Shown here: positions 1 to 8,501 of the stretch, piece by piece
Layout of the letters: every line of letters begins with the position of its first letter
Numbering within the stretch: position 1 is the stretch's first letter
From: G051903925 sp051903925
GTDB taxonomy: Bacteria; Pseudomonadota; Alphaproteobacteria; Zavarziniales; Zavarziniaceae
DNA length: 64,000 nucleotides
NCBI RefSeq assembly: GCF_051903925.1
Contig: NZ_CP173678.1
Coordinates: 2,666,001-2,730,000 of the forward strand
Direction: 5' to 3'
The notes under the pieces: model-generated
Seen by the model: the letters and a program-made list of their open reading frames with translations, nothing else
What the model was told of the DNA's origin: nothing
Databases searched by the model: none
Made by a program: the position numbers and the translations under genes

Positions 1-1
1 T

Positions 2-1054
2 CACAAAGGGCTGTCGGGATTCCTGGCCGCAGCGGTGCTGGTGCTGGCAATGCTCCTGTCGCCGGGCGCGACCTGGGCGCAGGCGCCAGGCGCGGGCCAG
101 GGGGCGGACCCGGCACAACGACCGTTCCGGATCTTCATGGTCCTGCACCGCACCGGCGCGGTGGCCGATGTCGGCTTTCGCGACCAGCTTGAGTCGAGCG
201 GCCTGCCGCTGGATTTCATCGTCCGCAATATCGAGAACGACGCGACCCGCATGCCGGCGATCGTCGAGGAGATCCGCGCGACGAAGCCCGACCTGATCTA
301 TGCGCAGAGCACATCGGTGACGACCGGCATCGTCGGGCGCCTGGGCGAGGAGGATCCCGCCCGCTTCATCACCGATATTCCGGTCGTCTTCTCCATGGTG
401 GCCGACCCTGTGGGATCACGCCTGATCCCGGCCCAGGCCGAGGGGGAGACGCTGCGCTCGGGCCGCAACTTCACCGGGGCGATCCACGTCGTGTCGCTGG
501 ACGTGCAGCTTAACGCGATGCGCGCCTACCTGCCGCTGAAGCGCCTGGCGGTCGTCTATAACCCGACCGAGCGCACCCAGCGGGACATGATGAACAAGCT
601 GATCGCCCTGACGGCCGAGGCGGGGATCGAACTCTTCGCCTCGACCCCCCTGGACGAGGAGGGCGAGCCGAGTGTCGAGCGGATTCCGCGCATGATCGCC
701 GAACTGGCGGCGCTGAAACCCGACCTGCTCTACATCCCGCCGGTCAACTTCTTCGGCAACCTGTCCGAGGAGCTGACGGCCGAGACGCTGAAGCACGACC
801 TGCCCACGTTCTGCGCGATCGAGGCGCAGATCCGGGCCGACGGCATGACCGGGCTTGTCGCCCCCCTGTACAATGTCGGCCAGTTGGCCGGCTACAAGGC
901 CGAGCAGATCCTGCGCGGCGAACACAAATCGGGCGAAATCCCGATCGAGACTCTGTCGCGCTTCTCGTTCGTCGTGAACATGCGGGTTGCGCGCCGGCTG
1001 GAGCTGTATCCGCCCATGAACATCCTTCGCTATGCGCAGATCGTCGATGACTAG
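2..1054 (+). CDS. ABC transporter substrate-binding protein (5' end outside window)
   Basis: Resembles the ABC_sub_bind family of periplasmic binding proteins: an alternating Rossmann-like fold with segments such as YAQSTSVTTGIVG, VVYNPTERTQRDMM and a C-terminal VVNMRVARRLELYPP. The frame is open to the window edge. A hydrophobic stretch ending in TWAQA looks like the end of a signal peptide, so the true start probably lies just upstream. The first in-window start codon is GTG at 35. No permease or ATPase gene follows. Instead a Sel1-repeat gene, sensor genes and a phosphatase gene follow with short overlaps, so the protein may feed ligand information to signalling rather than to transport. 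That last role is inferred. Confidence 0.8.
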   Translation, partial: HKGLSGFLAAAVLVLAMLLSPGATWAQAPGAGQGADPAQRPFRIFMVLHRTGAVADVGFRDQLESSGLPLDFIVRNIENDATRMPAIVEEIRATKPDLIYAQSTSVTTGIVGRLGEEDPARFITDIPVVFSMVADPVGSRLIPAQAEGETLRSGRNFTGAIHVVSLDVQLNAMRAYLPLKRLAVVYNPTERTQRDMMNKLIALTAEAGIELFASTPLDEEGEPSVERIPRMIAELAALKPDLLYIPPVNFFGNLSEELTAETLKHDLPTFCAIEAQIRADGMTGLVAPLYNVGQLAGYKAEQILRGEHKSGEIPIETLSRFSFVVNMRVARRLELYPPMNILRYAQIVDD

Positions 1055-2018
1055 CCCCTTTTCCCCCGGACCCGGCCGGGCGCCCGCGCTGTTTGGCTGG
1101 CGCCGGCTGGCGGCGGCCGGCCTGACCATGCTCGTCCTTGGCGGCGGGTCCGCCATTGCCGGCGTGCTGGAGGACGGGATCGATGCCTTTCGCGCGGGCG
1201 ACCATTTCGCCGCGCACGAATTGCTGAAGCCGCTGGCCGAGGCCGGCAATGCCGAGGCCGAGCTGTACCTGGGCCGCATCTATGAGAAGGGCCTGGCGGT
1301 TCCGCTCGACCAGCAGATGGCGGCCGACTGGTACCGGAAGGCCGCCGAGCAGGGCAATGCGGAGGCGCAGCGCCTGCTGGGTGCCAGCTATGAGACCGGC
1401 GCCGGGGTGCCGATGGACATGGTCCAGGCCGCCGCCTGGTACGAGAAGGCGGCAGCGCAGAACAATGCCCGCGCCCTGCGCAACCTGGCCGATCTGCTGG
1501 TCGAGGGGGAAGGCGTCGCCGCCGACGTCCCGCGCGCCATCGCCCTTTATGAACAGTCGGCAGCCCTGGGCAACGCATCGGCGCTCCGCAAGCTGGCGGG
1601 CCTGTACCAGGAAGGGCGCCACGTTCCCCGCGATGCGGAAAAGGCCGCCGCCCTGCTGGCCGCCGCGGCCGAAGCGGGGTCCGCCCCCGCGAAGGTGCGC
1701 CTGGCCAAGGCAATGCGCAGCGGCACGGGCGTTGCCCGGAACCCGACACGGGCCGAGGAGCTGCTGGTCGAGGCGGCCGTGACCGGCTCGGCCGAGGCGC
1801 AGATGGAACTGGCCGACCTCTACCTGGACGGCGACCTGGGCAGGGCAGACCGGGCCAAGGCCTATTACTGGCTGAGCCAGGCGGCACTGCAGGATACGCC
1901 CGGTGCGCGCGATCGCCTGCGCCTGCTGCGCGCCGAACTGACCGAGGACGAGTTGCTGGCGACGCGCCGCGTCCAGGTCCATGTCGAGCGGGCGGACACC
2001 GCCGGCGGCGATTTCTGA
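1047..2018 (+). CDS. Exported Sel1-like repeat (SLR/TPR) protein
   Basis: About 323 residues. A basic, hydrophobic N-terminus (about residues 14-40) looks like a signal peptide. It is followed by seven or so tandem Sel1 repeats of roughly 36 residues, with recurring signatures such as AELYLGRIYEKG, AQRLLGASYETG, AQMELADLYLDG and AAWYEKAA. Sel1 repeats form alpha-solenoids that act as protein-protein scaffolds. ATG 1047 overlaps the previous stop; an in-frame ATG at 1032 would add five residues. Membership in the sensor/phosphatase operon suggests a periplasmic adaptor between the binding protein and the membrane sensors. This role is inferred. Confidence 0.85.
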   Translation: MTSPFSPGPGRAPALFGWRRLAAAGLTMLVLGGGSAIAGVLEDGIDAFRAGDHFAAHELLKPLAEAGNAEAELYLGRIYEKGLAVPLDQQMAADWYRKAAEQGNAEAQRLLGASYETGAGVPMDMVQAAAWYEKAAAQNNARALRNLADLLVEGEGVAADVPRAIALYEQSAALGNASALRKLAGLYQEGRHVPRDAEKAAALLAAAAEAGSAPAKVRLAKAMRSGTGVARNPTRAEELLVEAAVTGSAEAQMELADLYLDGDLGRADRAKAYYWLSQAALQDTPGARDRLRLLRAELTEDELLATRRVQVHVERADTAGGDF

Positions 2019-2853
2019 GTTGGGGGCCGTGCCCCCGCGACCAGGCCGCGGCCGCACCCATGCGGCGGGTGGAGAGGCAGCCCCGCCACCCCGGGTGGGC
2101 AGTCTTGCCCTGCCATTCCTGCTGGCGACGGCGCTGGTCCTGGCGCTGGCGGCAACGGCGACCTGTGCCGTCTATTCGGCCGTCATCGCCCGCATGTTCG
2201 CGGCCCAGGTGCATGAGCGCGGCGCCGTCGTGGTGCATGACATCGGCGCCGCGATCGAGCAGCGCATGAGCCTGGGCCTGGACCTGCCCGCGATGAGCGA
2301 GATCCAGGACCTGATCGAACGGCGGCGCGCCCTGGACCCCGGCATCCTGTCGATCGAGGTGTTCGACGGTAGCGGCCGGTCACTGTTCAACACCGACCGC
2401 GGCCTGATTGGCGAGCCGGTGCCGGAGCGCTGGCGTCGTCCCGCCGAGCGGGCCGACGGTGCCACCTGGGCCGACGAGGATTTCGAGGCGGCGGTGATCG
2501 GCCTGCCTTTGTCGACCAGCTTCGGCACCGCCGCGGGCGGCGTCGCGCTGCGCTATTCGCGCACCTGGCTGAACGAGCATGTGGCGCGGGAGAACCGGCG
2601 AATCGCCCTGACCGGCGTGATCGGCTTTGGGGCCGGACTGCTGATCGCGGCCCTGGGCTTTGCCTGGGTCCTGCGCCCGGCGGAGCGGGCCCTGGCCGCG
2701 GCTGCGGCCGGGCACGCCGGCCCCGGCCGCGCACCGCAGGCCTTGCAGCCGCTGCTGGCGATGACGGCGGCCTTTCAGGCGGACGTCGCCGGTCGTGTCG
2801 CGGCGATCGACGGCGCCACCGCAGCGATCCAGCGGATCGATGACGAAACCTGA
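1981..2853 (+). CDS. Membrane sensor protein with periplasmic domain
   Basis: Up to 290 residues with two membrane segments (about 42-66 and 210-232) flanking a periplasmic sensor of about 140 residues. It has no recognisable output domain; the C-terminus is a short cytoplasmic Ala-rich helix. The sensor segment (DLGLDLPAMSEIQDLIERR, then DPGILSIEVFDGSGRSLF) is clearly related to the sensor encoded at 10517-11194, so these are paralogues. The first 38 residues are low complexity and overlap the Sel1 gene. GTG 2032, preceded by a G-rich Shine-Dalgarno-like stretch, is an equally plausible start. Ligand unknown. Confidence 0.75.
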   Translation: MSSGRTPPAAISELGAVPPRPGRGRTHAAGGEAAPPPRVGSLALPFLLATALVLALAATATCAVYSAVIARMFAAQVHERGAVVVHDIGAAIEQRMSLGLDLPAMSEIQDLIERRRALDPGILSIEVFDGSGRSLFNTDRGLIGEPVPERWRRPAERADGATWADEDFEAAVIGLPLSTSFGTAAGGVALRYSRTWLNEHVARENRRIALTGVIGFGAGLLIAALGFAWVLRPAERALAAAAAGHAGPGRAPQALQPLLAMTAAFQADVAGRVAAIDGATAAIQRIDDET

Positions 2854-4333
2854 CGCCGATGGACCCGGCCCGGATCCGTCCGTGCCCGATCGCGTGCTGC
2901 GCCGGCTGTTCTGGTGGCTGGTCCTGCGCGTCGCTGCGGTCGCCCTGCTGGCGCTGGTGCTGCAGACCGCGCTGATCCTGAACCGGGCGCTTGAGCCCGA
3001 GGGCATGGACCTGGATGACGAGGTTGCGGCCAAGGCCGAGGCCGTGGGCACCATGCTGGCCGGCCCGCTGGTCACGGCCCTGGCCGCGGGCATCCCGCTG
3101 GACCGCCTGAACGGTGTCGAGCCGTTCCTGGCCAGCGGCATGCAGGGCCAGCACGACCTGACCGCGATCACGCTGGCGGCGCCCGATGGCCGCGTCCTGT
3201 GGGGTGTCGGCCAGGCGCCGCCATCCGACCTGGTGGAACGCGCCGTGGGCAGCCTGGGCACCGCGCACATGGTGGTGCGGCAGGCCGGCGACCTGGTCGT
3301 GGCGATTCCCCTGGTCGTGGGCGGCCGGGTGCAGGCGGCGCTGCTGGTCGGCGGCGATCCCGACCGCGCCATGGCGGAGGTCGAGATGCTGCCCTTGCCG
3401 GTGCCGGCCGCCCTGCTGGCGGCCCTGCTGATCGGCCTGGAACTGCTCCTCCTCGCCGTACGCCTGATCTGGGTGCGGCCGCTGGTGACCAGCCTGCGCA
3501 TCCTGTGGCGCGGCAGCCTTGGCGCCTATACCCGGCTGGAACTGGTTTCGGGCCGCTCGGCGGCGGCGCTGCTGACGCGGGCGCTGAACGCGGCTCTGGT
3601 CCGCCTGCAGCTGCGCCGGGCCTTCCTGGTCCTGCTGGCGCGGGAAGCGCGCGACTCGCAGGTCGACCCGGCCGTGCGCCAGCAGATCGACGCCGCGCGG
3701 ATCGAGGCGGACTGGGCCATGGCCGGCGTGCCCGATCAGCTGGACCGCGCCCGCCTGGTGGGCCGCCTGGCGGCGCTGCGCCTGGCGGCCTTCCTGGCTG
3801 CGCTGGGCCTGGGCGTCCTTGGCGCGGCGGCGCTGCCGCTTTCCGGCGTTGGCGGGCGGGCGCTGCTGGCTGCACCCGCGGCCCTGGCCGCGGTGCTGGC
3901 GCTGGGCGTCCTTGTGCCGCCGTCGCCCCATGTCGGCTGGCGGGCACTGATCGCCGTGGCGCTGTCCGCCCTGGTCCTGTCCGCACCCCTGGCCGCCATC
4001 CTGCCGGGGGGCGTGGTGCCGGTCCTGGCCGGCTGTTCGGGGGCCGCGCTGGGCCTGACACTGCGCAGCGCCTGGCGCCGCTGGCAGCGCGTGGGCCTGG
4101 CCCAGGTGGGCCCGGGAATCGCCAGCGGCCTTGCCGCGGGCGTGCTGCTGGTGCCGGCCGTGGTGGCTGCGGGCCTTGCCGATCTTGCGGCCTGGTCCGT
4201 GCCGCCGTGCCTGGTGCCGGCGCTTGTCCTGTGGGTGCGCCTGACCGGGCCCCATGCGGTGGAGGCGACACCCGACGCGATCCGCGATGCGGCGGCCGAG
4301 GGCGCATCCGGCGGGGGTGGCCATGCTGCTTAG
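2840..4333 (+). CDS. Sensor fused to polytopic membrane domain
   Basis: About 497 residues. An N-terminal membrane segment (about 20-48) is followed by an extracytoplasmic sensor, a second segment (about 185-210), a cytoplasmic linker of about 100 residues, then six or seven hydrophobic segments to the C-terminus. The sensor contains DEVAAKAEAVGTML and GIPLDRLNGVEPFL, matching the sensor of the MFS fusion at 8502-10520 (PEVAAKLTAIADDA, GIPLDKLPGVADYL). The second membrane domain is much shorter than an MFS fold and is unrecognised; it may be a degenerate or half-size version. ATG 2840 overlaps the upstream stop by the usual ATGA-like arrangement. Confidence 0.7.
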   Translation: MTKPDADGPGPDPSVPDRVLRRLFWWLVLRVAAVALLALVLQTALILNRALEPEGMDLDDEVAAKAEAVGTMLAGPLVTALAAGIPLDRLNGVEPFLASGMQGQHDLTAITLAAPDGRVLWGVGQAPPSDLVERAVGSLGTAHMVVRQAGDLVVAIPLVVGGRVQAALLVGGDPDRAMAEVEMLPLPVPAALLAALLIGLELLLLAVRLIWVRPLVTSLRILWRGSLGAYTRLELVSGRSAAALLTRALNAALVRLQLRRAFLVLLAREARDSQVDPAVRQQIDAARIEADWAMAGVPDQLDRARLVGRLAALRLAAFLAALGLGVLGAAALPLSGVGGRALLAAPAALAAVLALGVLVPPSPHVGWRALIAVALSALVLSAPLAAILPGGVVPVLAGCSGAALGLTLRSAWRRWQRVGLAQVGPGIASGLAAGVLLVPAVVAAGLADLAAWSVPPCLVPALVLWVRLTGPHAVEATPDAIRDAAAEGASGGGGHAA

Positions 4334-6149
4334 GAGCCGCATCGCGCTGATCGTCGCGATCGCCTTCGCCGTGCTGACGCTGGGTCTGGCCGGAGCGGGC
4401 GTGCTGCGCGAGCGCGTGGCCGATGCCCGCTATGCCGCCGCCCTGGCGCAAAGCCAGGACGCGCTTTGGCGCAAGATCCTGGAAGTCCGCCTGGCCCGGA
4501 TGGAAGCCAGTGCCCAGCGCCTGTCGCTGCAGCCCGCGCTGCAGGACGCCCTGGAGCGCGCCGACCGCCCGGCGCTGGACAGCCTGCTGGAGCCGGAACT
4601 GCAGAAGCTGCAGGCCGAGGGGGTCGCCACCACGGTCGAGGTCCTGGACATCGACGGCCTGCTGATCTACGCGGCGGGCGGGCCGCGACGCGACACCTCG
4701 GTCCTGGATGCCGGCACGATCGCCCAGACCCTGCGGCAGGCAGGCGCCGCGCGCGTCGTGCAGCAGGACCAGAACCGCCGGTTCGAGGCCCTGGTGGCGC
4801 TGTCCTTCGGCCGGCCCGACCGGGTGGGTGCCATCGTCCTGGCCAGCCCGCTTCAGCCGGCGCTGGACGAGCTGCGCGCCACGCTGGATGCCGCGGTCTT
4901 TGTCGTCAACCGCCGCGGCCGGCTGGTCCAGGGCAGTGATACCGCCCTGTGGGATGCCCTGCATCCCGAGCCGCGCGTGCGGGCCGAGCCCGTGTCGATA
5001 GAGACGACGGGCACGCGGACCTACACGATCGTGACGCAGCCGATGACCGACCTGCTGGGCCGCGCCATCGCCTTCCTCGTGACGATGAAGGACACCACGG
5101 TCGAGGCCAGCCAGCGCAGCGCGATCACGCACCTGGCGCTGGGCGGCATCGCGCTGTTCCTTGTAGTGGTGCTGGTCGGCCTGCAGCTCTATCTGGCGAA
5201 TGCGTTCCAGCCGCTGGAAGGGGCGCTGGCCGTACTGCGCGCCCTGTCGCAAGGCGATACGTCCGTCACGCTTGACGATACCGGCGGCGGGGACGAGATC
5301 GGCCGCATGGCACAGGCCGTGACGGCACTGCGCGAGGATGTGATCGCCTCGCAACGCGCGGAGCGCCAGCGCGAGAAGCAGCGCCGGCGCCAGAGCGCCT
5401 ATCTCGCGCTGCGCCAGGAGCTCGACATTGCCGGGCGCATGCAGCAGTCGATCCTGCCCACCCGTTTTCCCCGCGGGCCGGAATTCCGCATGCACGCGCT
5501 GATGCGGCCGCAGCGCGACATCGGCGGCGACTTCTATGACGTGCTGGCGCTGAAGAACGGGCAGCTGGGCCTGGTCGTGGCCGACGTTTCCGGCAAGGGC
5601 ATCCCGGCGGCGCTGTTCATGGCGATCAGCCGGACGGTGCTGCGCGCCACCGCGCTGAGCGGCCTCTCGCCGGCCGAGACGCTGGCAACCGCCAACGACA
5701 TTCTGTCCGTCGACAACCCGGCCGAGATGTTCGTGACGCTGTTCTACGCGATCTACGACCCGCCGACCGGCCGGCTGCTCTATTGCAATGGCGGCCACAA
5801 TCCGCCGCTGATCCGCCGGGCGGACGGCCGGGTGGACGAACTGCGGGGGGCCGGTGGCATCGCACTCGGCATGATGGATGGCCTGCCCTATGACGAGGCG
5901 GAGAACCACCTGGCGCCGGGCGATACGCTGCTGATCTACAGCGACGGCGTGACCGAGGCCCTGAACCCGGCCCAGGAGGAGTTCGAGATGGCCCGCCTGT
6001 CCGGCCACCTGGGCGCCAATCCCGAGACGGATCCCGAGGCCCTGGTCCGCGCCATCGTGGCGGAGGTCGACCGCTTCGCCGCCGGCGCCATCCAGGCCGA
6101 CGACATCACGGTCCTGGCGCTGCACGCCCTGCCGGACGAGGTGGGCTAA
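4323..6149 (+). CDS. HAMP-domain PP2C-type serine phosphatase (RsbU/SpoIIE family)
   Basis: About 608 residues. An N-terminal membrane anchor (about 5-27) precedes a periplasmic double sensor domain, a second membrane helix (about 265-290), a HAMP linker ending in DEIGRMAQAVTALREDV, a coiled-coil connector and a C-terminal SpoIIE/PP2C catalytic domain. Metal-binding signatures are visible: RDIGGDFYD, VADVSGKGIPAAL, CNGGHNPP, YSDGVTEALN and a final DDITVLAL. Such enzymes dephosphorylate STAS-domain anti-anti-sigma proteins and so control an anti-sigma switch. No STAS protein or HATPase anti-sigma kinase is encoded nearby, so the partner lies elsewhere. It is the last gene of the sensor operon and overlaps the preceding stop. 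Confidence 0.92.
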   Translation: MLLRSRIALIVAIAFAVLTLGLAGAGVLRERVADARYAAALAQSQDALWRKILEVRLARMEASAQRLSLQPALQDALERADRPALDSLLEPELQKLQAEGVATTVEVLDIDGLLIYAAGGPRRDTSVLDAGTIAQTLRQAGAARVVQQDQNRRFEALVALSFGRPDRVGAIVLASPLQPALDELRATLDAAVFVVNRRGRLVQGSDTALWDALHPEPRVRAEPVSIETTGTRTYTIVTQPMTDLLGRAIAFLVTMKDTTVEASQRSAITHLALGGIALFLVVVLVGLQLYLANAFQPLEGALAVLRALSQGDTSVTLDDTGGGDEIGRMAQAVTALREDVIASQRAERQREKQRRRQSAYLALRQELDIAGRMQQSILPTRFPRGPEFRMHALMRPQRDIGGDFYDVLALKNGQLGLVVADVSGKGIPAALFMAISRTVLRATALSGLSPAETLATANDILSVDNPAEMFVTLFYAIYDPPTGRLLYCNGGHNPPLIRRADGRVDELRGAGGIALGMMDGLPYDEAENHLAPGDTLLIYSDGVTEALNPAQEEFEMARLSGHLGANPETDPEALVRAIVAEVDRFAAGAIQADDITVLALHALPDEVG

Positions 6150-6244
6150 GCGCAGGCTGATCTGCCACGGTGATCCTGTGGTCCTGGCAATCCTGTCCCT
6201 GGGTCGTCGGCCATGTCAGGATTGGAGAGACGGGGGACCGGGAC

Positions 6245-7459
6245 ATGGCGCGATCGAGGAAGGCGCGGGGACTGGCGGCTCGCCTGGTGCGCGCGGCCAT
6301 GTGGTCGGTGCTAGCACTCGCTCTGCTCGCTGGGGCGGCGTGGCTCTATGCCCGGCCGTCCGAGCCGGATGACTTCTACCGCGCCGATCTGCCCACGGAT
6401 GCGCTTCCGGGTTCGCTCCTCAAGGCGGAGGCGTTTGTGCGGGACGTGCCGGCAGGGGCAAGAGGCTGGCGGATCCTCTATGTCACGACGCGGCTGGACG
6501 GGCGGGCGGCCCTGGCGAGCGCCCTGGTACTGATCAAGGGGCCGAGCCAGGGCGCACGGCCGGTCGTGGCCTGGGCCCATGGGACGACGGGGGTTGCGCC
6601 GGGCTGCGCGCCGTCCGTCCTGGCCCATCCGTTCAACCTGGTGCCTGCCTTGGGTGCGGCCCTGGATGCGGGGTGGGCGGTCGTCGCCACCGACTATGTC
6701 GGGCTGGGCACCGATGGCGGCCATGCCTATCTGGTGGGCGACGAGGCAGGGCGCAGCGTGCTGGACGCGGTGCGCGCGGCGGCCCAGGTGCCCGAGGCGG
6801 CCACGGGAGAGGCAGTCGTCATCTGGGGCCATTCGCAAGGCGGGAACAGCGCCCTGTGGGCCGGCATCCGGGCCAGCGCGCAGCCGGCCGGCCTGGACTT
6901 GAAGGGCGTGGCAGCTTTGGCCCCGGCCAGCGATCTGCCGCAGCTTGTGCTCCGGTCGCAAGGCTCGATGTTCGGCAAGATCGTTTCGTCCTACCTGATC
7001 CATGCCTATGCCGCGACCTATCCCGACGTGGTGGTCGGGGATTATGTGGGCGGCTGGTCCAGCCTGCTGGTGGGGGACATTGCCAGCCGCTGCGCCGGTG
7101 GGCTGGAGACCCTGGTCTCCGCGGCTGAGACGGTCCTGCTCCCCAAGCCGGGCATCTTCGCCAAGGCACCGGACCAGGGACCGCTGGGGGCCCGGCTGGC
7201 CGAGAACGTGCCGGCCGCACCGATCGCTGCCCCGGTACTGGTGGCGCAGGGGGCGCTGGATGATCTGGTCCTGCCCGCGATTAGCCGCGACTACGTGCGG
7301 GCGCGCTGTGCCGCGGGACAGGCGATCGACCATCGTGTCTATCCGGGCCTCGACCATGTGACGCTGGTGGCGCCAGGTTCGCCGCTGGACCCCGACCTGA
7401 TCGCATGGACGGCCGATCGCTTTGCAGGGCGGCCCGCGGCCGGGTGTCCGTCCGACTGA
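6245..7459 (+). CDS. Exported alpha/beta hydrolase, secretory-lipase-like
   Basis: About 404 residues from ATG 6245, which has GGAGAG/GGGGG about 10-15 nt upstream. A Tat-free signal or anchor helix spans about residues 18-38. The fold shows WAHGTTGVAPGCAPS (oxyanion region typical of LIP-type lipases), the nucleophile elbow GHSQGG, an acidic residue near GALDDLVLP, and a C-terminal His in GLDHVTL. It is probably a periplasmic or membrane-anchored esterase/lipase of unknown substrate. It is separated from the phosphatase operon by a 95-nt gap and is convergent with the ATP-grasp gene, whose stop is only 3 nt away. Confidence 0.85.
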   Translation: MARSRKARGLAARLVRAAMWSVLALALLAGAAWLYARPSEPDDFYRADLPTDALPGSLLKAEAFVRDVPAGARGWRILYVTTRLDGRAALASALVLIKGPSQGARPVVAWAHGTTGVAPGCAPSVLAHPFNLVPALGAALDAGWAVVATDYVGLGTDGGHAYLVGDEAGRSVLDAVRAAAQVPEAATGEAVVIWGHSQGGNSALWAGIRASAQPAGLDLKGVAALAPASDLPQLVLRSQGSMFGKIVSSYLIHAYAATYPDVVVGDYVGGWSSLLVGDIASRCAGGLETLVSAAETVLLPKPGIFAKAPDQGPLGARLAENVPAAPIAAPVLVAQGALDDLVLPAISRDYVRARCAAGQAIDHRVYPGLDHVTLVAPGSPLDPDLIAWTADRFAGRPAAGCPSD

Positions 7460-7462
7460 GGG

Positions 7463-8491
7463 TCAGGTGCCGGCCAGCGCCCGTCTTCCCAGGCGGTCGG
7501 CCTGGCGGGTGAGGGAGTGGGTCAGGATGCGGGCGATCAGGTCGGGGTGCTCGATCCCCGCCGTTCGGGCGGCGAGTGCTATGGCGGCGTGGCTGCCCAG
7601 GTTGCAGCCGATATTCACCTCCATCACGAAGGTGCGGCCCGTGCCGGCCTCGCGCCGGAAGTCGACGCGGAGGTAGTCGAAGGGCTGGAAGAGCGCCGCG
7701 ACCTGGGCCGCCTGATCCATCAGCGCACCGGCCAGCAGCGGATCCTCCACCACGCGACGCACGCGATTGCGGTCGATCAGCCGCTTCTGGCGATAGGTGG
7801 CGATGCCATGGGGCAGGTCCGAGACCTCCTCGCATGGCGGCAGGACAAGCGGCGTCTCGCCCCCGATAACCGGAACGGTCAGGTCGGTGCCGTCGATCAG
7901 CGGCTCCACCAGGGCTTCCGGCCAGCGGTCCAGGATCTGGGCGACCTGGGTGCGCAGGCCGTCCACGTCCTCCCGCACCGACTCGGGCGTGACGCCGGCG
8001 CTGGCCGAGCCGAAGCGCGGCTTGACGAACCAGGGGCCAGGAAAGGGTGGGGTGGTCACCTCGCGCGGCAGTCGCCACGCCACGCCCGGCACCACCGGAA
8101 GTCCGCTGGCCTGGGCCGCCAGCTTGGTCAGCAGCTTGTCCTCGGCCAGCGCCCGGACATTGGGCGGTGCCCCCAGATAGGCGACGCCCGCCCGCTCGCA
8201 CACGGTGGAGACGAACAGCTCCGAATTGCGGAAGGGGGCGAAGTTGAAGAGGGTAAAGACGAAATCGAACTGACCGACACTGGCCGCGAAGTGGTCCAGG
8301 TCCCGGCACGGCACGACGTCCAGGCCCAGGCCCAGCAGCGTCGTATAGATCTCGTAGTTGTAGCGCGGTGCCACGCCATGGACCGGATGCATGTCCGGCC
8401 GCTCCGCGCCCGCATCGGGCGCGAAGGGCGCAAGGAACAGGATGCGCAGGTCGCGGCGCATGCCGGGGGGCAGCAGGGGGACGGCGTTCAT
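7463..8491 (-). CDS. ATP-grasp ligase, D-Ala-D-Ala ligase-like
   Basis: 342 residues. The N-terminal Rossmann-like half begins RRDLRILFLAPFAPDAG. The ATP-grasp half shows PWFVKPRFGSASAGV (nucleotide-binding Lys and glycine loop), ALVEPLIDGTDLTVPVI and the metal-binding FVMEVNIGCNLGSHA. It resembles D-alanine-D-alanine ligase family proteins but lies outside any peptidoglycan cluster, so the substrate could be another amino acid or small acid. Start chosen at ATG (8491-8489) because the frame upstream is low-complexity antisense sequence. The stop is 3 nt from the convergent hydrolase gene, and the next minus-strand gene ends 10 nt upstream of its start, suggesting co-transcription with the MFS/sensor pair. 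Confidence 0.82.
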   Translation of the reverse strand: MNAVPLLPPGMRRDLRILFLAPFAPDAGAERPDMHPVHGVAPRYNYEIYTTLLGLGLDVVPCRDLDHFAASVGQFDFVFTLFNFAPFRNSELFVSTVCERAGVAYLGAPPNVRALAEDKLLTKLAAQASGLPVVPGVAWRLPREVTTPPFPGPWFVKPRFGSASAGVTPESVREDVDGLRTQVAQILDRWPEALVEPLIDGTDLTVPVIGGETPLVLPPCEEVSDLPHGIATYRQKRLIDRNRVRRVVEDPLLAGALMDQAAQVAALFQPFDYLRVDFRREAGTGRTFVMEVNIGCNLGSHAAIALAARTAGIEHPDLIARILTHSLTRQADRLGRRALAGT

Positions 8492-8501
8492 CGGTGCTGC
8501 C

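Noticed and set aside
3168..6125. Very long antisense frame opposite the sensor/phosphatase genes (and similar ones elsewhere)
   Set aside because: High G+C keeps antisense frames open. The translations are Arg/Gln/Gly/His-rich with no domains, while the sense frames have clear families.
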